A stretch of DNA of 64,000 nt from JALZMG01 sp963844175 (GCA_963844175.1 CAWJNE010000013.1:186001-250000); one strand, 5' to 3'; counted from the first letter of the stretch, positions 9,719-19,170 are shown. Notes: a model not told the origin generated them from the sequence alone. A program made the numbers and translations.

Positions 9719-10984
9719 GTCGCCGGCGACGGGGACGAACTGCTGGGCCACGGCATCGGTCGCGCCGGCCGGCTCGTCGACGGGGACGACGCGGGTGCGC
9801 AGCAGCCACAGGCCGAACCCGCACAGCAGCAGGCAGCCGGCGAACGCCGCCCGCTTGCTCGTCAGCTGGGCGACGACGCCGAAGGCCAGCCCGCCGCAGA
9901 CCGTGCCGATCTCGAAGAACATCGTGAACGAGCTGATGACGGCCGGTCGTTCCCGATCGTCGACCCGGTTGACGGCCAGCGCCATCAGCGATGGGTACTG
10001 GAACGCCATCCCGACACCGATCACCACGGCCGCTGTCCACAGCGCCCACGGGTACGGGAAGGCGGCCAGGATGGCCAGGGCGAACGCTGTGCTGGTCAGG
10101 GCGATCGTGACGGAACGCCGCGCCCCGAGCCGCTCGGGCAGGCGGGCGCCCGTGACGCGCAGGACGAGGCACACGATGCTGTAGGCCGTGAACAGGCCTC
10201 CCGACCCGGCGAGGCCGACGGATCGAGCGTGGTCGGGGAGGAACGCCGTGAAGACGGCGAACGAGCCGATGCCGCTGGCCAACACCAACCCCGGGCCCAC
10301 GGCGGCGGGGTGGATGACCCGGTCCATCCCGCGTCGCGTCGGTACGGGCGTGTCGTGGTCGGTGAATCGTGGTGGCGGCGTCCGGACGGCCAACGCCAGC
10401 ACGGCGGCGAGGACGGGGAACAGGGCGGCGACGGCGAAGGCCCGCGGATAGTCGTTGCCGTCCAGCACGAGCTCACCGACGACGGGCCCGATGCCCAGCC
10501 CGGTGAACACGGCGACGGAGAAGTAGCTAGCCGCCTCGGCCCGGCGGTCCGGCGGGGCCAGGTCCGAGACCACCGTGGCGGCGCCGACGAACAGGGCTGC
10601 CTCGCCGATGCCGGTGACGGCGCGCAGGGCGAGCAGCGGTCCGAGCGAGTCGACGGTGGCGATCAGCCCGCCGCCCACCGCCGCGGTCAGCGCGCCGGCG
10701 ATGATCACGGCCTGCCGGCCGTACCGCTCGATCAGTCGGGCGATGACCGGTCGGACGGCGATCGCCGCCAGGGCGAACATGGCGATCGACAGCCCGATGC
10801 CGACCTCGCCCGCGCCGAGCTCGTCCTCGATGAACGTCGGCAGCAGGGGGACGAGCATCCCCACGTACACGAAGAACGCCCCGGTAGCGATCGTGACCGC
10901 GAGGAACTCACGCGAGAGCAGTCGATCCGACGATCGGTTCGTGTCACCGCGTGTGGCGGTCGTCGGCGAAGGTGACACGACCAT
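9716..10984 (-). CDS. MFS transporter
   Basis: A 422-residue major facilitator protein with about 12 hydrophobic segments. Recognisable features are the first helix AFFVYVGMLVPLLPTF, the loop between helices 2 and 3 ending RLIERYGRQAVIIAG, and the GIGEAALFVGAATVVSDLAP segment typical of drug or metabolite exporters. The central loop is long and charged, as expected between helices 6 and 7. The substrate is unknown. The ATG at 10984 has no clear Shine-Dalgarno site. The first codons lie within a 10-bp inverted repeat (10939-10980), which may influence expression. The stop codon forms part of the downstream repeat unit. Confidence 0.88.
   Translation of the reverse strand: MVVSPSPTTATRGDTNRSSDRLLSREFLAVTIATGAFFVYVGMLVPLLPTFIEDELGAGEVGIGLSIAMFALAAIAVRPVIARLIERYGRQAVIIAGALTAAVGGGLIATVDSLGPLLALRAVTGIGEAALFVGAATVVSDLAPPDRRAEAASYFSVAVFTGLGIGPVVGELVLDGNDYPRAFAVAALFPVLAAVLALAVRTPPPRFTDHDTPVPTRRGMDRVIHPAAVGPGLVLASGIGSFAVFTAFLPDHARSVGLAGSGGLFTAYSIVCLVLRVTGARLPERLGARRSVTIALTSTAFALAILAAFPYPWALWTAAVVIGVGMAFQYPSLMALAVNRVDDRERPAVISSFTMFFEIGTVCGGLAFGVVAQLTSKRAAFAGCLLLCGFGLWLLRTRVVPVDEPAGATDAVAQQFVPVAGD
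10939..10980. promoter_or_regulatory. 10-bp inverted repeat within the first codons of the MFS gene
   Basis: TCGTGTCACC at 10939-10948 and GGTGACACGA at 10971-10980 are perfect inverted arms 22 nt apart, covering MFS codons 2-15. It could be an operator or a 5' mRNA hairpin. GTGTCACC/GGTGACAC arms recur in the hairpins at 1287 and 56565. Confidence 0.3.
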
Positions 10985-11026
10985 CGAGGCTAGGAGGAGG
11001 TGGTCAGACCGCTGGTGCTGTTTGTG

Positions 11027-11938
11027 TCACAACGCCACCACCTCCACGCTGACGTCGAGGTGTTGCCGGGCCTTCGGACCGATGACGACACCGCGCAGCG
11101 GCGCGACGTCGCCGTAGTCGCGACCCCATGCCACGGTGACGTGGTGGTCGGCGGGCAGGTGGTCGTTCGTCGGGTCGAAGTCCACCCAGCCGTCACCCGG
11201 CACCCACACCGAGCACCAGGCGTGGGACGCCCCGGCCCCGCTGATCCGTGGCCCCGTCGCGCCGAGGTACCCGCTGACGTAGCGGGCGGCCAGGCCCAGC
11301 GCCCGCAGGCAGCCGGCGGACAGGTGGGCGAAGTCCTGGCACACCCCCCGCCGCGCCGTCAGCACGGTCGACAGCGGCGTCGACACGTCGGTGAACGACG
11401 GGTCGTAGGCGAACGTCTCCTTGATGAGGTGGCCGAGGGCCCGGGCGCCCTCCACAATCGGCCGGCCCGGCGGGAAGGCCTCGGCGGCCAGCTCGCCCAG
11501 GGCCGCACCGTGGCGGTCGAGGTCGACGTACGGGGAGCTGCTGGTCAGGGGGCGGACCGTGAGCGCGTCGGCACCGCTCAGGCCGGTGATCATCGACGTC
11601 ACCTCCTCCCACGGCGGCCCGGCCGGCGGGGCCGGCCGCGGCGCCACCTCGACGGCGCTCGTCGCCTGCACCACGAGCGCATCGTGGCGACGGTGGACCC
11701 CGAACTGCAGCGCCCGGTTGCCGAAGACGTCGACGTGCTCGGCGCGCTCGTCGGGTCCGGGCTCGATGACCACCTCGGCGTGTTCCACGGTCTGCTGCGG
11801 CGTCGGGCGGGGCAGCAGGTAGGCCAGCGTGTACCCGTCGGTCACGGCCGGCTCGTAGCGGTACGTCGTGCGGTGGCAGACCCGGTAGCGCGTCGACGTG
11901 GGCGCCGCCGGCTGCTCCGCCCGCTCCGTCGACGTCAC
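11027..11938 (-). CDS. Transglutaminase-like cysteine protease domain protein
   Basis: A 303-residue protein with an N-terminal beta domain of the kind that precedes bacterial transglutaminase-like domains, then the catalytic core. The triad is visible: Cys200 in RRGVCQDFAHL, His239 in GASHAWCSVW and Asp255 in GWVDFDPTND. Family members are cysteine peptidases or amidases rather than true transglutaminases. The GTG at 11938 overlaps the stop of the upstream gene as GTGA, which decides the start and shows translational coupling. It is the last gene of a cassette with alpha-E and circularly permuted ATP-grasp proteins. That neighbourhood is known in many bacteria and is thought to make and process a peptide or amide-linked product; the product is unknown. 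Confidence 0.9.
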   Translation of the reverse strand: MTSTERAEQPAAPTSTRYRVCHRTTYRYEPAVTDGYTLAYLLPRPTPQQTVEHAEVVIEPGPDERAEHVDVFGNRALQFGVHRRHDALVVQATSAVEVAPRPAPPAGPPWEEVTSMITGLSGADALTVRPLTSSSPYVDLDRHGAALGELAAEAFPPGRPIVEGARALGHLIKETFAYDPSFTDVSTPLSTVLTARRGVCQDFAHLSAGCLRALGLAARYVSGYLGATGPRISGAGASHAWCSVWVPGDGWVDFDPTNDHLPADHHVTVAWGRDYGDVAPLRGVVIGPKARQHLDVSVEVVAL

Positions 11939-14076
11939 GACGAGCGCACCAGCACCGGCTCGACCGGCGTGGCGAACCAGCGGTCCAGCAGGAGGTCGTG
12001 GAGTGCGTGGACCCGACCGATCGCCATCGGCACGCCGTGCAGTGGAGCTTCGACCTCGATCGTGCGGCGCAGCTCGGCGACGGCGAGGACCCCGTCCGGC
12101 CAATCGATGGCAGCCGCGTGTTCGGCCAGTCGAGCGACGCAGGCGGCGAACGAGCGCGGGTTGTCGACCTCGAGGACGAGGAGGGCGACCGCCGGGTCCA
12201 GTTCGACGTCGCTGCGATACCGGCGGCGGTAGGCGACGAGGCTCTCGTTGGCCGCCAGCAGCACTTCGATGGCCGCCGCGTCGACCAGGTCGTTCACCTC
12301 GACCGGGCGGTCGATCGCCGCATCGAGCAGGCCGAGCACCACCACCGACCGCTCGATGCGCCGGCCGAGATCACCGAACCGCCAGGCCGGGCCGCGCACC
12401 ACGCTCTCGTTCCACAACCCGGCCAGCGAGGCGAGGTCGGTCAGCACGGCGTCGAGGACGTCGATCGGGGTCCGTTCGTCGGACAGCACGTGCGTCGCCG
12501 CCGCCAAGCGCCCGAGGACCCGTCCCGTGGTCGCCGAGAGGTACTCGCCGACGGTTGCCGCGGTGGCCACGACCTCGGCCAAGTGCTCGGCCACGGCGGC
12601 GCGCGCCGTGGCGAGCTCGACGTCCAGGTCGGCACCGGCCCCGGCGGGACCCTCGATCGCCTGGGTGCGCCCATCGGCGGCGCGGCGCAGCACGCGTGCC
12701 ATCACCTGCGCCCAGCGTCCCCCGTCGAGCGCGGCCAGACCCGGGTCCTGGCGGAACCGGGAGGTGACCACGACCGCCGTCCGGGCGATCGCTTCGGCCC
12801 GCTCCGCCGATCGCCCCAACCAGTACATGGCGTCGGCGACGCGGGTCGGGACCGAGGCCGCCAGGTCGACCTGCGGGAGGGCCGGGACTCGGTGCACGAC
12901 CCGGCCGCCGCCGACCACCCACACGTCCTTGGCCACCCGCGCCGTCGGCCGGCGCGGCGCATCGCCGGGCGCTAGCACCCGCCCGTTGCCACCGACCATC
13001 ACGCTGACGCCGCTCGGACCGACCACGGCGTGCAAGCGCACGACCACCGGCGCCGAATCGACGCGGCCGGCGATGAACGCCGGTGCGTCGGCCAGCTCCT
13101 CGCCGTCCAGTGGGGCGAGCTCCAGCCGGGTCCCGGTCAGGCCGCTGATGGCGACGGGCCAGTGGGTCGCCAGTTCGGCGTCCTCCAGCACGCCGGCACC
13201 GTGGGCGTTGGCCAGCGTCACGCCGCCCTCGGCTGCCGCCGACGTGAGCCCGGGGACGCCGGACGATCCGGTGGCGCTGATCTCGATCGGATCGAGGCCG
13301 ACGTCCGACCGTCGCCGGTAGACCACGTCGATCGGCTCCAGTCCGCCGAGCACGCGCAGCCACAGTCGCCCCGACCGCACGACCAGGTCGGCCGCCTGGA
13401 CCAGGTGGAAGCCCAGCAGCCGCGCCAGCGACGAGTGCTCGACGTACGCCGGGTCGTCGATGCCACTCGTCAGCAGCACGATGCGCGGGCTCTGGACCGT
13501 CGAGACGCCCGCCAGCGCGTGACGCAGCTCGGCCGGGAACGCTCCGACGGCGGCCAGCTCCCGGGCGCCGGCCGTCCCCAGCAGGGCGGCCGCGACGCGC
13601 GCCATGACCGACCGGTCGAGCTGGGCGTAGCCGACGCCGGTGGGCGTGTCGGTCAGGTCCTGCACGACCCGCCACGACCCGTCGGTGCCGGCGACGACGT
13701 CGACGGCGTACGACGTCAGCCACCGTGGCGGCGCCGGGACGCCGACCATGGCCAAGCGGTAACGGGCGCTGGCGGCCAGTGCCTCGGCCGGGACCCAGCC
13801 CTCGCGCACCGAACGCCGGGGGCCGTACAGGTCGGCGAGCAGCTGCTCCATCGCCTGCACGCGCTCCCGCACGGCCGCCGCGAGGTGCTCGAACTCGGCG
13901 CGCTCGATCACGTACGGGATCGGGTCGAGCCGCCACGGCGCGTTCGGCCGGTCGCCGCTCGTCGGCCGGTGGACGAGGTGACCGGCCAGCGCGGCGGCGA
14001 TCACCCGGTCGGCCTCGGCCTGCGTGCGGGCGAGCTCCTCACGGTCGAGCCGCGCCATGAGGTCGACCGCGCGCAT
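11935..14076 (-). CDS. Circularly permuted ATP-grasp-like / alpha-E domain fusion protein
   Basis: A 713-residue fusion. Residues 1 to about 400 match the circularly permuted ATP-grasp family: TDTPTGVGYAQLDR, then DDPAYVEHSSLARLLGFHL, GGLEPIDVVYRRRSDVGLDP and LANAHGAGVLED. Residues about 405-713 form an alpha-E domain beginning TRVADAMYWLGRSAERAEAI. Against the complete relative at 15623-17104, the segment carrying the nucleotide-binding LKPANESGGYG motif is missing, so the ATP-grasp part is probably inactive or structural. The gene lies 17 nt after the stand-alone alpha-E gene and overlaps the transglutaminase gene. ATG 14076 is assigned; ATG 14058 is also possible. Confidence 0.87.
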   Translation of the reverse strand: MRAVDLMARLDREELARTQAEADRVIAAALAGHLVHRPTSGDRPNAPWRLDPIPYVIERAEFEHLAAAVRERVQAMEQLLADLYGPRRSVREGWVPAEALAASARYRLAMVGVPAPPRWLTSYAVDVVAGTDGSWRVVQDLTDTPTGVGYAQLDRSVMARVAAALLGTAGARELAAVGAFPAELRHALAGVSTVQSPRIVLLTSGIDDPAYVEHSSLARLLGFHLVQAADLVVRSGRLWLRVLGGLEPIDVVYRRRSDVGLDPIEISATGSSGVPGLTSAAAEGGVTLANAHGAGVLEDAELATHWPVAISGLTGTRLELAPLDGEELADAPAFIAGRVDSAPVVVRLHAVVGPSGVSVMVGGNGRVLAPGDAPRRPTARVAKDVWVVGGGRVVHRVPALPQVDLAASVPTRVADAMYWLGRSAERAEAIARTAVVVTSRFRQDPGLAALDGGRWAQVMARVLRRAADGRTQAIEGPAGAGADLDVELATARAAVAEHLAEVVATAATVGEYLSATTGRVLGRLAAATHVLSDERTPIDVLDAVLTDLASLAGLWNESVVRGPAWRFGDLGRRIERSVVVLGLLDAAIDRPVEVNDLVDAAAIEVLLAANESLVAYRRRYRSDVELDPAVALLVLEVDNPRSFAACVARLAEHAAAIDWPDGVLAVAELRRTIEVEAPLHGVPMAIGRVHALHDLLLDRWFATPVEPVLVRSS

Positions 14077-14093
14077 CTGCCCCAGTGTCGCGA

Positions 14094-15110
14094 TCAGGCG
14101 CCGACGCGCAGGTATCGCTCGGTGATGCGCTCGCTGAGCTGCCCGATGGCGCGCTGCAGCGCGTCCATCTCGTCGTCGAGGGCGGCGCCGTCCGAGCTGG
14201 ATGCTGTCGACCGGCGCAGCACGGCGGCGACGTGGTCGACAGCGTCGAGGCAGGCGACAGGACCGGGCAGCTCACCGAGGGCGAGGCGGATCTCCCGCAG
14301 GAGCGCCCGCACGGCCCGTGGGAACCGTTCGTCGTCGAGCAGGAACGACACGACGCGAGGTCCCTCGATCGGTCCGCGCGTGGCTCGCTGGTACATCTGC
14401 AGCCCGGCCAGCGACTTGAGGACGCCCATCCACTGCAGCTCGTCGTGGACGTCGACGGGCGACACATCGCCATCGGGGAGCGAGAGCACCGCGGCGGCGC
14501 GCACCCCGAGCACGCGGGTGGTCATGTCAGCCCGCTCGATGGCCCGCCCCAGCCGCCACATGACGTAGGCCTCGTCGTGGGTCATGGCGGTGGCGAGGAT
14601 GCCGTCGATCCGCCTGCTGTCGGCGATCACCCGGTACAGGAACCGCTCGCGCATGCGCCGGTCGATGGCCCGGTCGGCCTCGGAGGAGACGTAGAGATAG
14701 AGGTCGTTGAGGGCGTGCCAGCCGTCGCGCGGAACGGTGTCGCGCGTCGTTCGGAGGTTCTCGCGGGCCGTCATCACGGCGCTGGCGATGCTGCTCGGGT
14801 TGTCGCGGTCGGCGACGAGGAACCGGGCGACGACCAGCTCCCGGCTCGTCGTCGGCAACGACTGGCGTTGGCGCGACCGACCGGATCGCTGCTCCTGCGA
14901 CGGCCGCTGGTGACCGTTGCCGTCGAGCGTGGCGGCGAAGCGGCCGTCGCTGCCGACGACCGTGATCAGGGGCTCCCAGTGGGCGGGCGTCGTCGGCGGC
15001 AGATCGGCGGCCATCTCGCCGTGGGCGCGCAGCAGTCGCGCCGTGTCCTCGGCCCGCTCCAAGTACCGCGCCGCCCAGTAGATCCGCCCCGCCACGCGGC
15101 TCAACAGCAT
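14094..15110 (-). CDS. Alpha-E domain protein (DUF403)
   Basis: A 338-residue, almost wholly helical protein. It starts with the family opening MLLSRVAGRIYWAARYLERA and shows AYVMWRLGRAIERADMTTRV and WMGVLKSLAGLQMYQR. The start at 15110 is supported by AGGAG 9-10 nt upstream and by the conserved N-terminus; upstream codons run into repeat sequence. Alpha-E proteins have no proven biochemical role and occur with circularly permuted ATP-grasp and transglutaminase-like proteins, as here. A variable acidic loop at about 125-150 (GNGHQRPSQEQRSGRSRQRQ) looks unstructured. Confidence 0.9.
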   Translation of the reverse strand: MLLSRVAGRIYWAARYLERAEDTARLLRAHGEMAADLPPTTPAHWEPLITVVGSDGRFAATLDGNGHQRPSQEQRSGRSRQRQSLPTTSRELVVARFLVADRDNPSSIASAVMTARENLRTTRDTVPRDGWHALNDLYLYVSSEADRAIDRRMRERFLYRVIADSRRIDGILATAMTHDEAYVMWRLGRAIERADMTTRVLGVRAAAVLSLPDGDVSPVDVHDELQWMGVLKSLAGLQMYQRATRGPIEGPRVVSFLLDDERFPRAVRALLREIRLALGELPGPVACLDAVDHVAAVLRRSTASSSDGAALDDEMDALQRAIGQLSERITERYLRVGA

Positions 15111-15148
15111 GGTGACCTTGCTCCTGTCAGCCCACCGTTCCCCAAGCT

Positions 15149-15620
15149 CGTGACGGCTTCGGCCCCCGACCGCAGTGAGCATGACTGGTCAGGTCGGCCT
15201 TGCCGGCCCAGCCGAGCGAGCGGAGTCTTCGGAGCGAGCAGCGTGACCGCTTTGGCCCCCGACCGCAGTGCGCGTGTGCGCATGGCCGGCCTTGTCCGGC
15301 CCAGCCGAGCGAGCGGAGTCTTCGGAGCGAGCAGCGTGACCGCTTTGGCCCCCGACCGCAGTGCGCGTGTGCGCATGGCCGGCCTTGTCCGGCCCAGCCG
15401 AGCGAGCGGAGTCTTCGGAGCGAGCAGCGTGACCGCTTTGGCCCCCGACCGCAGCGCGCGTGTGCGCATGGCCGGCCTTGTCCGGCCCAGCCGAGCGAGC
15501 GGAGTCTTCGGAGCGAGCAGCGTGACCGCTTTGGCCCCCGACCGCAGTGCGCGTGTGCGCATGGCCGGCCTTGTCCGGCCCAGCCGAGCGAGCGGAGTCT
15601 TCGGAGCGAGCGAGGCCATC
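15149..15620. repeat. Five tandem 93-bp repeats at the 3' end of the ATP-grasp gene
   Basis: Units begin at 15149, 15242, 15335, 15428 and 15521, exactly 93 bp apart. The first is divergent; the others differ at one or two positions. Each has TGACCGCTTTGGCCCCCGAC, a GGCCGG-CCTTGT-CCGGCC hairpin and the core GCCGAGCGAGCGGAGTCTTC. The array ends with GGCCATC two bases before the stop of the minus-strand ATP-grasp gene. Because 93 is a multiple of three, five frames stay open, producing spurious periodic proteins. Confidence 0.9.
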
Positions 15621-15622
15621 GA

Positions 15623-17104
15623 CTAGTACTCGCCCCAGTTGGCGCCGAGGTCGACGATCCAGGTGTCCTTGCTGCCGCCGCCCTGCGAGGAGTTGACCAC
15701 CAGCGAGTCCTTGGGCAGGGCGACGCGGGTCAGGCCGCCAGCGGTGACGTAGCTCGTCTCCCCGCTGAGGATGAAGGGCCGCAGGTCGACGTGGCGGGGC
15801 TCGACGCCGTTGGGCGTGAGCGTTGGTGACGTCGACAGCTGGAGGATCGGTTGGGCGACCCAGTTGCGCGGGTCGGCCTCGATCGCCTCGGCCTGGGCCG
15901 TGAGCTGCGCCGGGGTCGCCCGGTTGCCGATGAGGATCCCGTAGCCCCCGCTCTCGTTGGCCGGCTTGAGCACCAGCTCGTCCAGGTTCTCGAGGACGAA
16001 CCGCCGCTCGTCGGGGTACAGGCAGCGGTACGTCGGGACGTTGGGGAGCAGCGGCTCCTCGTCGCAGTAGTAGCGGATCATGTCCGGCACCCAGGCGTAG
16101 ACGACCTTGTCGTCGGCGACGCCGGCGCCTGGAGCGTTGGCGATGCCGACGTGACCCGCCTTCCACGCCCGCATCAGCCCCGGCACGCCGAGCGTGGACT
16201 CCGGCCGGAACGCCTCGGGATCGAGGAAGAGGTCGTCGATCCGCCGGTAGATCACGTCGACGGCCTCGAGCCCGTCGATCGTCCGCATGTACACCCGGTT
16301 GTCGTCGTCGACGACCAGGTCGCCGCCCTCGACCAGCGCCGCGCCCATCCGCTGGGCCAGGAACGAGTGCTCGAAGTAGGCCGAGTTGAAGATGCCTGGC
16401 GTCAGTACGGCGATGGTCGGGTCGGATGTGCCATCCGGCGCCAGCGAGACGAGCAGGCGGTTGAGCTCGTCGGTGTAGGCGTCGACCGGCGCGATGCGCA
16501 GCGCGGAGAACAGCTCGGGCAGCGCCCGCTTGGCGACGGCCCGGTTCTCCAGCACGTAGCTGACTCCCGAAGGCACGCGCAGGTTGTCCTCGAGCACGTA
16601 CATCGTCCCGTCGGCGTCGCGCACGAGGTCAGAGCCGCAGATGTGCGCCCACACGCCGAACTTCGGTCGCACACCGCGACATTCGGTGCGATAGTTGGCC
16701 GAGTCGGCGAGCACCTCGGCGGGGAACACGCCGTCGGCGACGATCCGCTGCTCGTTGTACACGTCGTCGATGAACCGGTTGAGCGCGGCGAGACGTTGCA
16801 CGAGACCGCGTTCGACGCGCGTCCACTCGTGGGCCTCGATGACACGGGGGATGACGTCGAACGGCCACGCCCGGTCGATGCCGGATCCGTCCGAGTAGAC
16901 GGTGAACGTGATGCCCATCGTGAGGATGTCGGCCGCCGACGACGTCTGGCGGGCGCGCAGCTCGTCGACGCCGAGGTGATCGATGACCTCCAGCACCTCG
17001 ACCGCAGCCGGGCGGGGCTGGCCGTCGAGGTCGCGCAACTCGTCCCAGGGTCCCTGGTCGGTTCGCTCGTCCCCACTGGACCGTGACGCCACGGTGTCCG
17101 TCAT
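15623..17104 (-). CDS. Circularly permuted ATP-grasp protein (DUF404/DUF407)
   Basis: A 493-residue predicted carboxylate-amine ligase with the full family signature: RVPSGVSYVLENR, then GIFNSAYFEHSFLAQRMG, DVIYRRIDDLFLDP, ANAPGAGVADDK, the nucleotide-binding LVLKPANESGGYGILIGNR, and VAQPILQLSTSP. ATG 17104 is chosen because the protein then starts MTDTVASRSS; the longer open frame upstream is arginine-rich and unlike the family. It is the first gene of the cassette with the alpha-E protein, the fusion protein and the transglutaminase, separated from them by the 93-bp repeat array. Family members are expected to form a peptide-like bond using ATP; the substrate is unknown. Confidence 0.92.
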   Translation of the reverse strand: MTDTVASRSSGDERTDQGPWDELRDLDGQPRPAAVEVLEVIDHLGVDELRARQTSSAADILTMGITFTVYSDGSGIDRAWPFDVIPRVIEAHEWTRVERGLVQRLAALNRFIDDVYNEQRIVADGVFPAEVLADSANYRTECRGVRPKFGVWAHICGSDLVRDADGTMYVLEDNLRVPSGVSYVLENRAVAKRALPELFSALRIAPVDAYTDELNRLLVSLAPDGTSDPTIAVLTPGIFNSAYFEHSFLAQRMGAALVEGGDLVVDDDNRVYMRTIDGLEAVDVIYRRIDDLFLDPEAFRPESTLGVPGLMRAWKAGHVGIANAPGAGVADDKVVYAWVPDMIRYYCDEEPLLPNVPTYRCLYPDERRFVLENLDELVLKPANESGGYGILIGNRATPAQLTAQAEAIEADPRNWVAQPILQLSTSPTLTPNGVEPRHVDLRPFILSGETSYVTAGGLTRVALPKDSLVVNSSQGGGSKDTWIVDLGANWGEY

Positions 17105-17226
17105 GTCGGCGGAATGGTAGGTCAGCCCGTGTTTCCGCCGAGTGAACGCCCCCGCCCCTCGTCCTGTGCCGAGAACCGGGTCGCCTGGGAAGGCGGCAGC
17201 CGTGGTCGACCTGCGACACTTGGCCG

Positions 17227-17850
17227 ATGCAACTGACCACGGTCGAGGACCTCCGGTCGATCTACCGTCCACCGGGGCGTGCTCCGGTCGACAAGGTCAT
17301 CGATCGGCTCGACGAGCACTGCGTCGAGTTCATCGCCAAGTCGCCGTTCTTCGTGCTGTCGACGGCCGACGCCGACGGCGTGTGCGACGGCTCACCGAAG
17401 GGTGGTCACCCGGGCTTCGTGCACGTGCTGGACGAGCGGACACTCGCCTGGGCCGACCTGTCCGGCAACAACCGCCTCGACTCGTTCCAGAACCTCACGA
17501 CGAACGCCCACGTGGCGCTGCTGTTCCTGATCCCGGGTCTCGACGAGACGCTGCGCGTGAACGGGACGGCCGACCTCGTGGCGGATCCGACGCTCGGCGC
17601 CGAGCTGGCGACCGACGGTCGGCCGGCCAAGGTCTCCGTGGTGGTGACCGTCGCCGAGGCCTACATCCACTGCGCCAAGGCGCTGGCCCGCGGCGCCCTG
17701 TGGTCCACCGAATCGTGGCTCGACGACGAGCAGCTGCCGTCGGCGGCGTGCATCCTCAAGGATCACCTGCAGATCGACGTCGATGTCGAGGTGATCCAGG
17801 CCGCCCGCGATCGCGACATCGAGACCACGCTCTGGCAACCCGCCGGCTGA
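17227..17850 (+). CDS. PPOX-class FMN-binding protein, MSMEG_1061 family
   Basis: A 207-residue flavoprotein of the pyridoxamine 5'-phosphate oxidase-like split-barrel fold. Visible family stretches are FIAKSPFFVLSTADADG, CDGSPKGGHPGFVHVLD, SGNNRLDSFQNL and AYIHCAKALARGALW. The length and the YIHCAKAL/ESWLDDE end match the MSMEG_1061-like subfamily, whose members bind FMN (some relatives bind F420); the reaction is unknown. The gene is divergent from the ATP-grasp gene by about 120 nt and convergent with the acyl-CoA dehydrogenase, with a long hairpin between. Confidence 0.9.
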   Translation: MQLTTVEDLRSIYRPPGRAPVDKVIDRLDEHCVEFIAKSPFFVLSTADADGVCDGSPKGGHPGFVHVLDERTLAWADLSGNNRLDSFQNLTTNAHVALLFLIPGLDETLRVNGTADLVADPTLGAELATDGRPAKVSVVVTVAEAYIHCAKALARGALWSTESWLDDEQLPSAACILKDHLQIDVDVEVIQAARDRDIETTLWQPAG

Positions 17851-17862
17851 TTGGCCGCTGAT

Positions 17863-17918
17863 CCCGTTTACGTCCGGATTCTGGTCGCCCGCGCGACCAG
17901 GATCCGGACGTAAACGGG
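17863..17918. terminator. Long inverted repeat between convergent genes
   Basis: An almost perfect inverted repeat with arms of about 26 nt starts CCCGTTTACGTCCGGAT and ends in its complement, with a single G-U type mismatch. It fills the gap between the PPOX gene and the acyl-CoA dehydrogenase gene. It would fold equally on either strand and is a good bidirectional terminator candidate. No T run is present. Confidence 0.7.
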
Positions 17919-19170
17919 CTACTCCGGGCGCGGCTCTTTCGGCAGCCCGAGCACGCGCTCGCCGACGATGTTGCGCTGGATCTGGCTGGTGCCACCCCAG
18001 ATCGTCTCCGAGCGGGAGAAGAAGAACGACGACATCATCGGGCTGACCGGGTAACCCTCGCGCCGCTTGTCGCGCAGCGCGCCGGGCCACGAACCGGTGG
18101 TTGGACCGCTGTCGATGAGCATCCCGTCGGCGCCGAAGATGTCGACGGCCAGCTCCATGGCCCGCTGGTGCATCTCGGACCAGTACATCTTGTTCGTCGC
18201 CCCGAGGGCGATGACGCCGAGGTCCTTGTTGCCGGAGATGGCCGCCGACAGCGAACGCAGTCCGTTGACGCGCAGGATCTGGATGCGCGTGTAGTAGTCG
18301 GCGAGGCGCTGGCGGACAAGCGCATCGTCCAGCAGGCCACGCTCACGGGCTGCCTCGACCAACTGGCGGTGCTCCTCCTCGAAGCGCCGGTAACCGGTCG
18401 TCGCCGACTGCCCTCGCTCGAAGGCCAGCGTCGAGTTGGCGACCTTCCAGCCGTTGTTCACGCCCCCGACGACGTTGTCCTTCGGGCAGCGGGCGTCGTC
18501 GAAGAACACCTCGCAGAACTCGGCCGTGCCGTCGGGCTGGGTGATGCCGCGGACCTCGACACCGGGCTGGCGCATCGGCACCAGCAGGTAGGAGATGCCC
18601 TTGTGCTTCGGTGCGTCGGGGTCGGTCCGGGTGAGCAGGAAGCAGAAGTCGGCGTGGTGGCCCGCCGGTGGTCCACACCTTCTGGCCGTTGATCACCCAC
18701 TCGTCGCCGTCGAGCACGGCGGAGGTCTTCAGGCTGGCCAGGTCGGACCCCGAGTTCGGTTCGCTGAAGCCCTGGCACCAGCGCATCTCTCCGCGCAGGA
18801 TCTTCGGCAGGAAGTCCTGCTTCTGCTCCTCGGTCCCCCACTGCAGGATCGTCGGGCCGACCAGCGTGTCGCCGAAGAAGTCGGCGCGCATCGGCGCCTT
18901 GGCCCGGGCGAACTCCTCGGCCAGGACCACGCCCTCCATGGTCGACAGGCCCTTGCCGCCGTACTCCTTGGGCCAGGTGGCGCAGATCCACCCACCGCCG
19001 TACAGCTTCTTCGGCCACTCGGCGTTGAACGCCGCCCGCTCCTCATCGGACAGCTCGGGTGTCCGCCCGGCCTCGACCGCGTCGTACCAACCGGCCGGCA
19101 GGTTGTCCTCCAGCCACCCGCGGACCTCCTTGCGGAACGGCTCGGTGTCAGCGGGATACGTCAGATCCAT
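17919..19170 (-). pseudogene. Acyl-CoA dehydrogenase (FadE-like), interrupted by a +1 frameshift
   Basis: A flavoenzyme that introduces the alpha-beta double bond into acyl-CoA and passes electrons to EtfAB (28788-30559). The N-terminal part starts MDLTYPADTEPFRKEVRGWL and contains GFSEPNSGSDLASLKTSA and GDEWVINGQKVWTTG. The frame then breaks in a run of three C at 18661-18663 (plus strand). Removing one base gives TTGGHHADFCFLLTRTDPDA and continues to KGISYLLVPMRQPGVEVRGI and WGGTSQIQRNIVGERVLGLP. The repaired protein has 416 residues. The usual C-terminal catalytic Glu is replaced in IWGGT, but a Glu is present in LAFERG, the position used by isovaleryl-CoA-type enzymes. ATG 19170 is chosen from the conserved N-terminus. 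Confidence 0.87.

Noticed and set aside
15101..15829. Long periodic open frames on both strands in the 93-bp array (proteins with APKTPLARLGR-type repeats)
   Set aside because: The period is a multiple of three and stop codons are absent by composition, so five frames stay open. No family, start site or signal supports coding.
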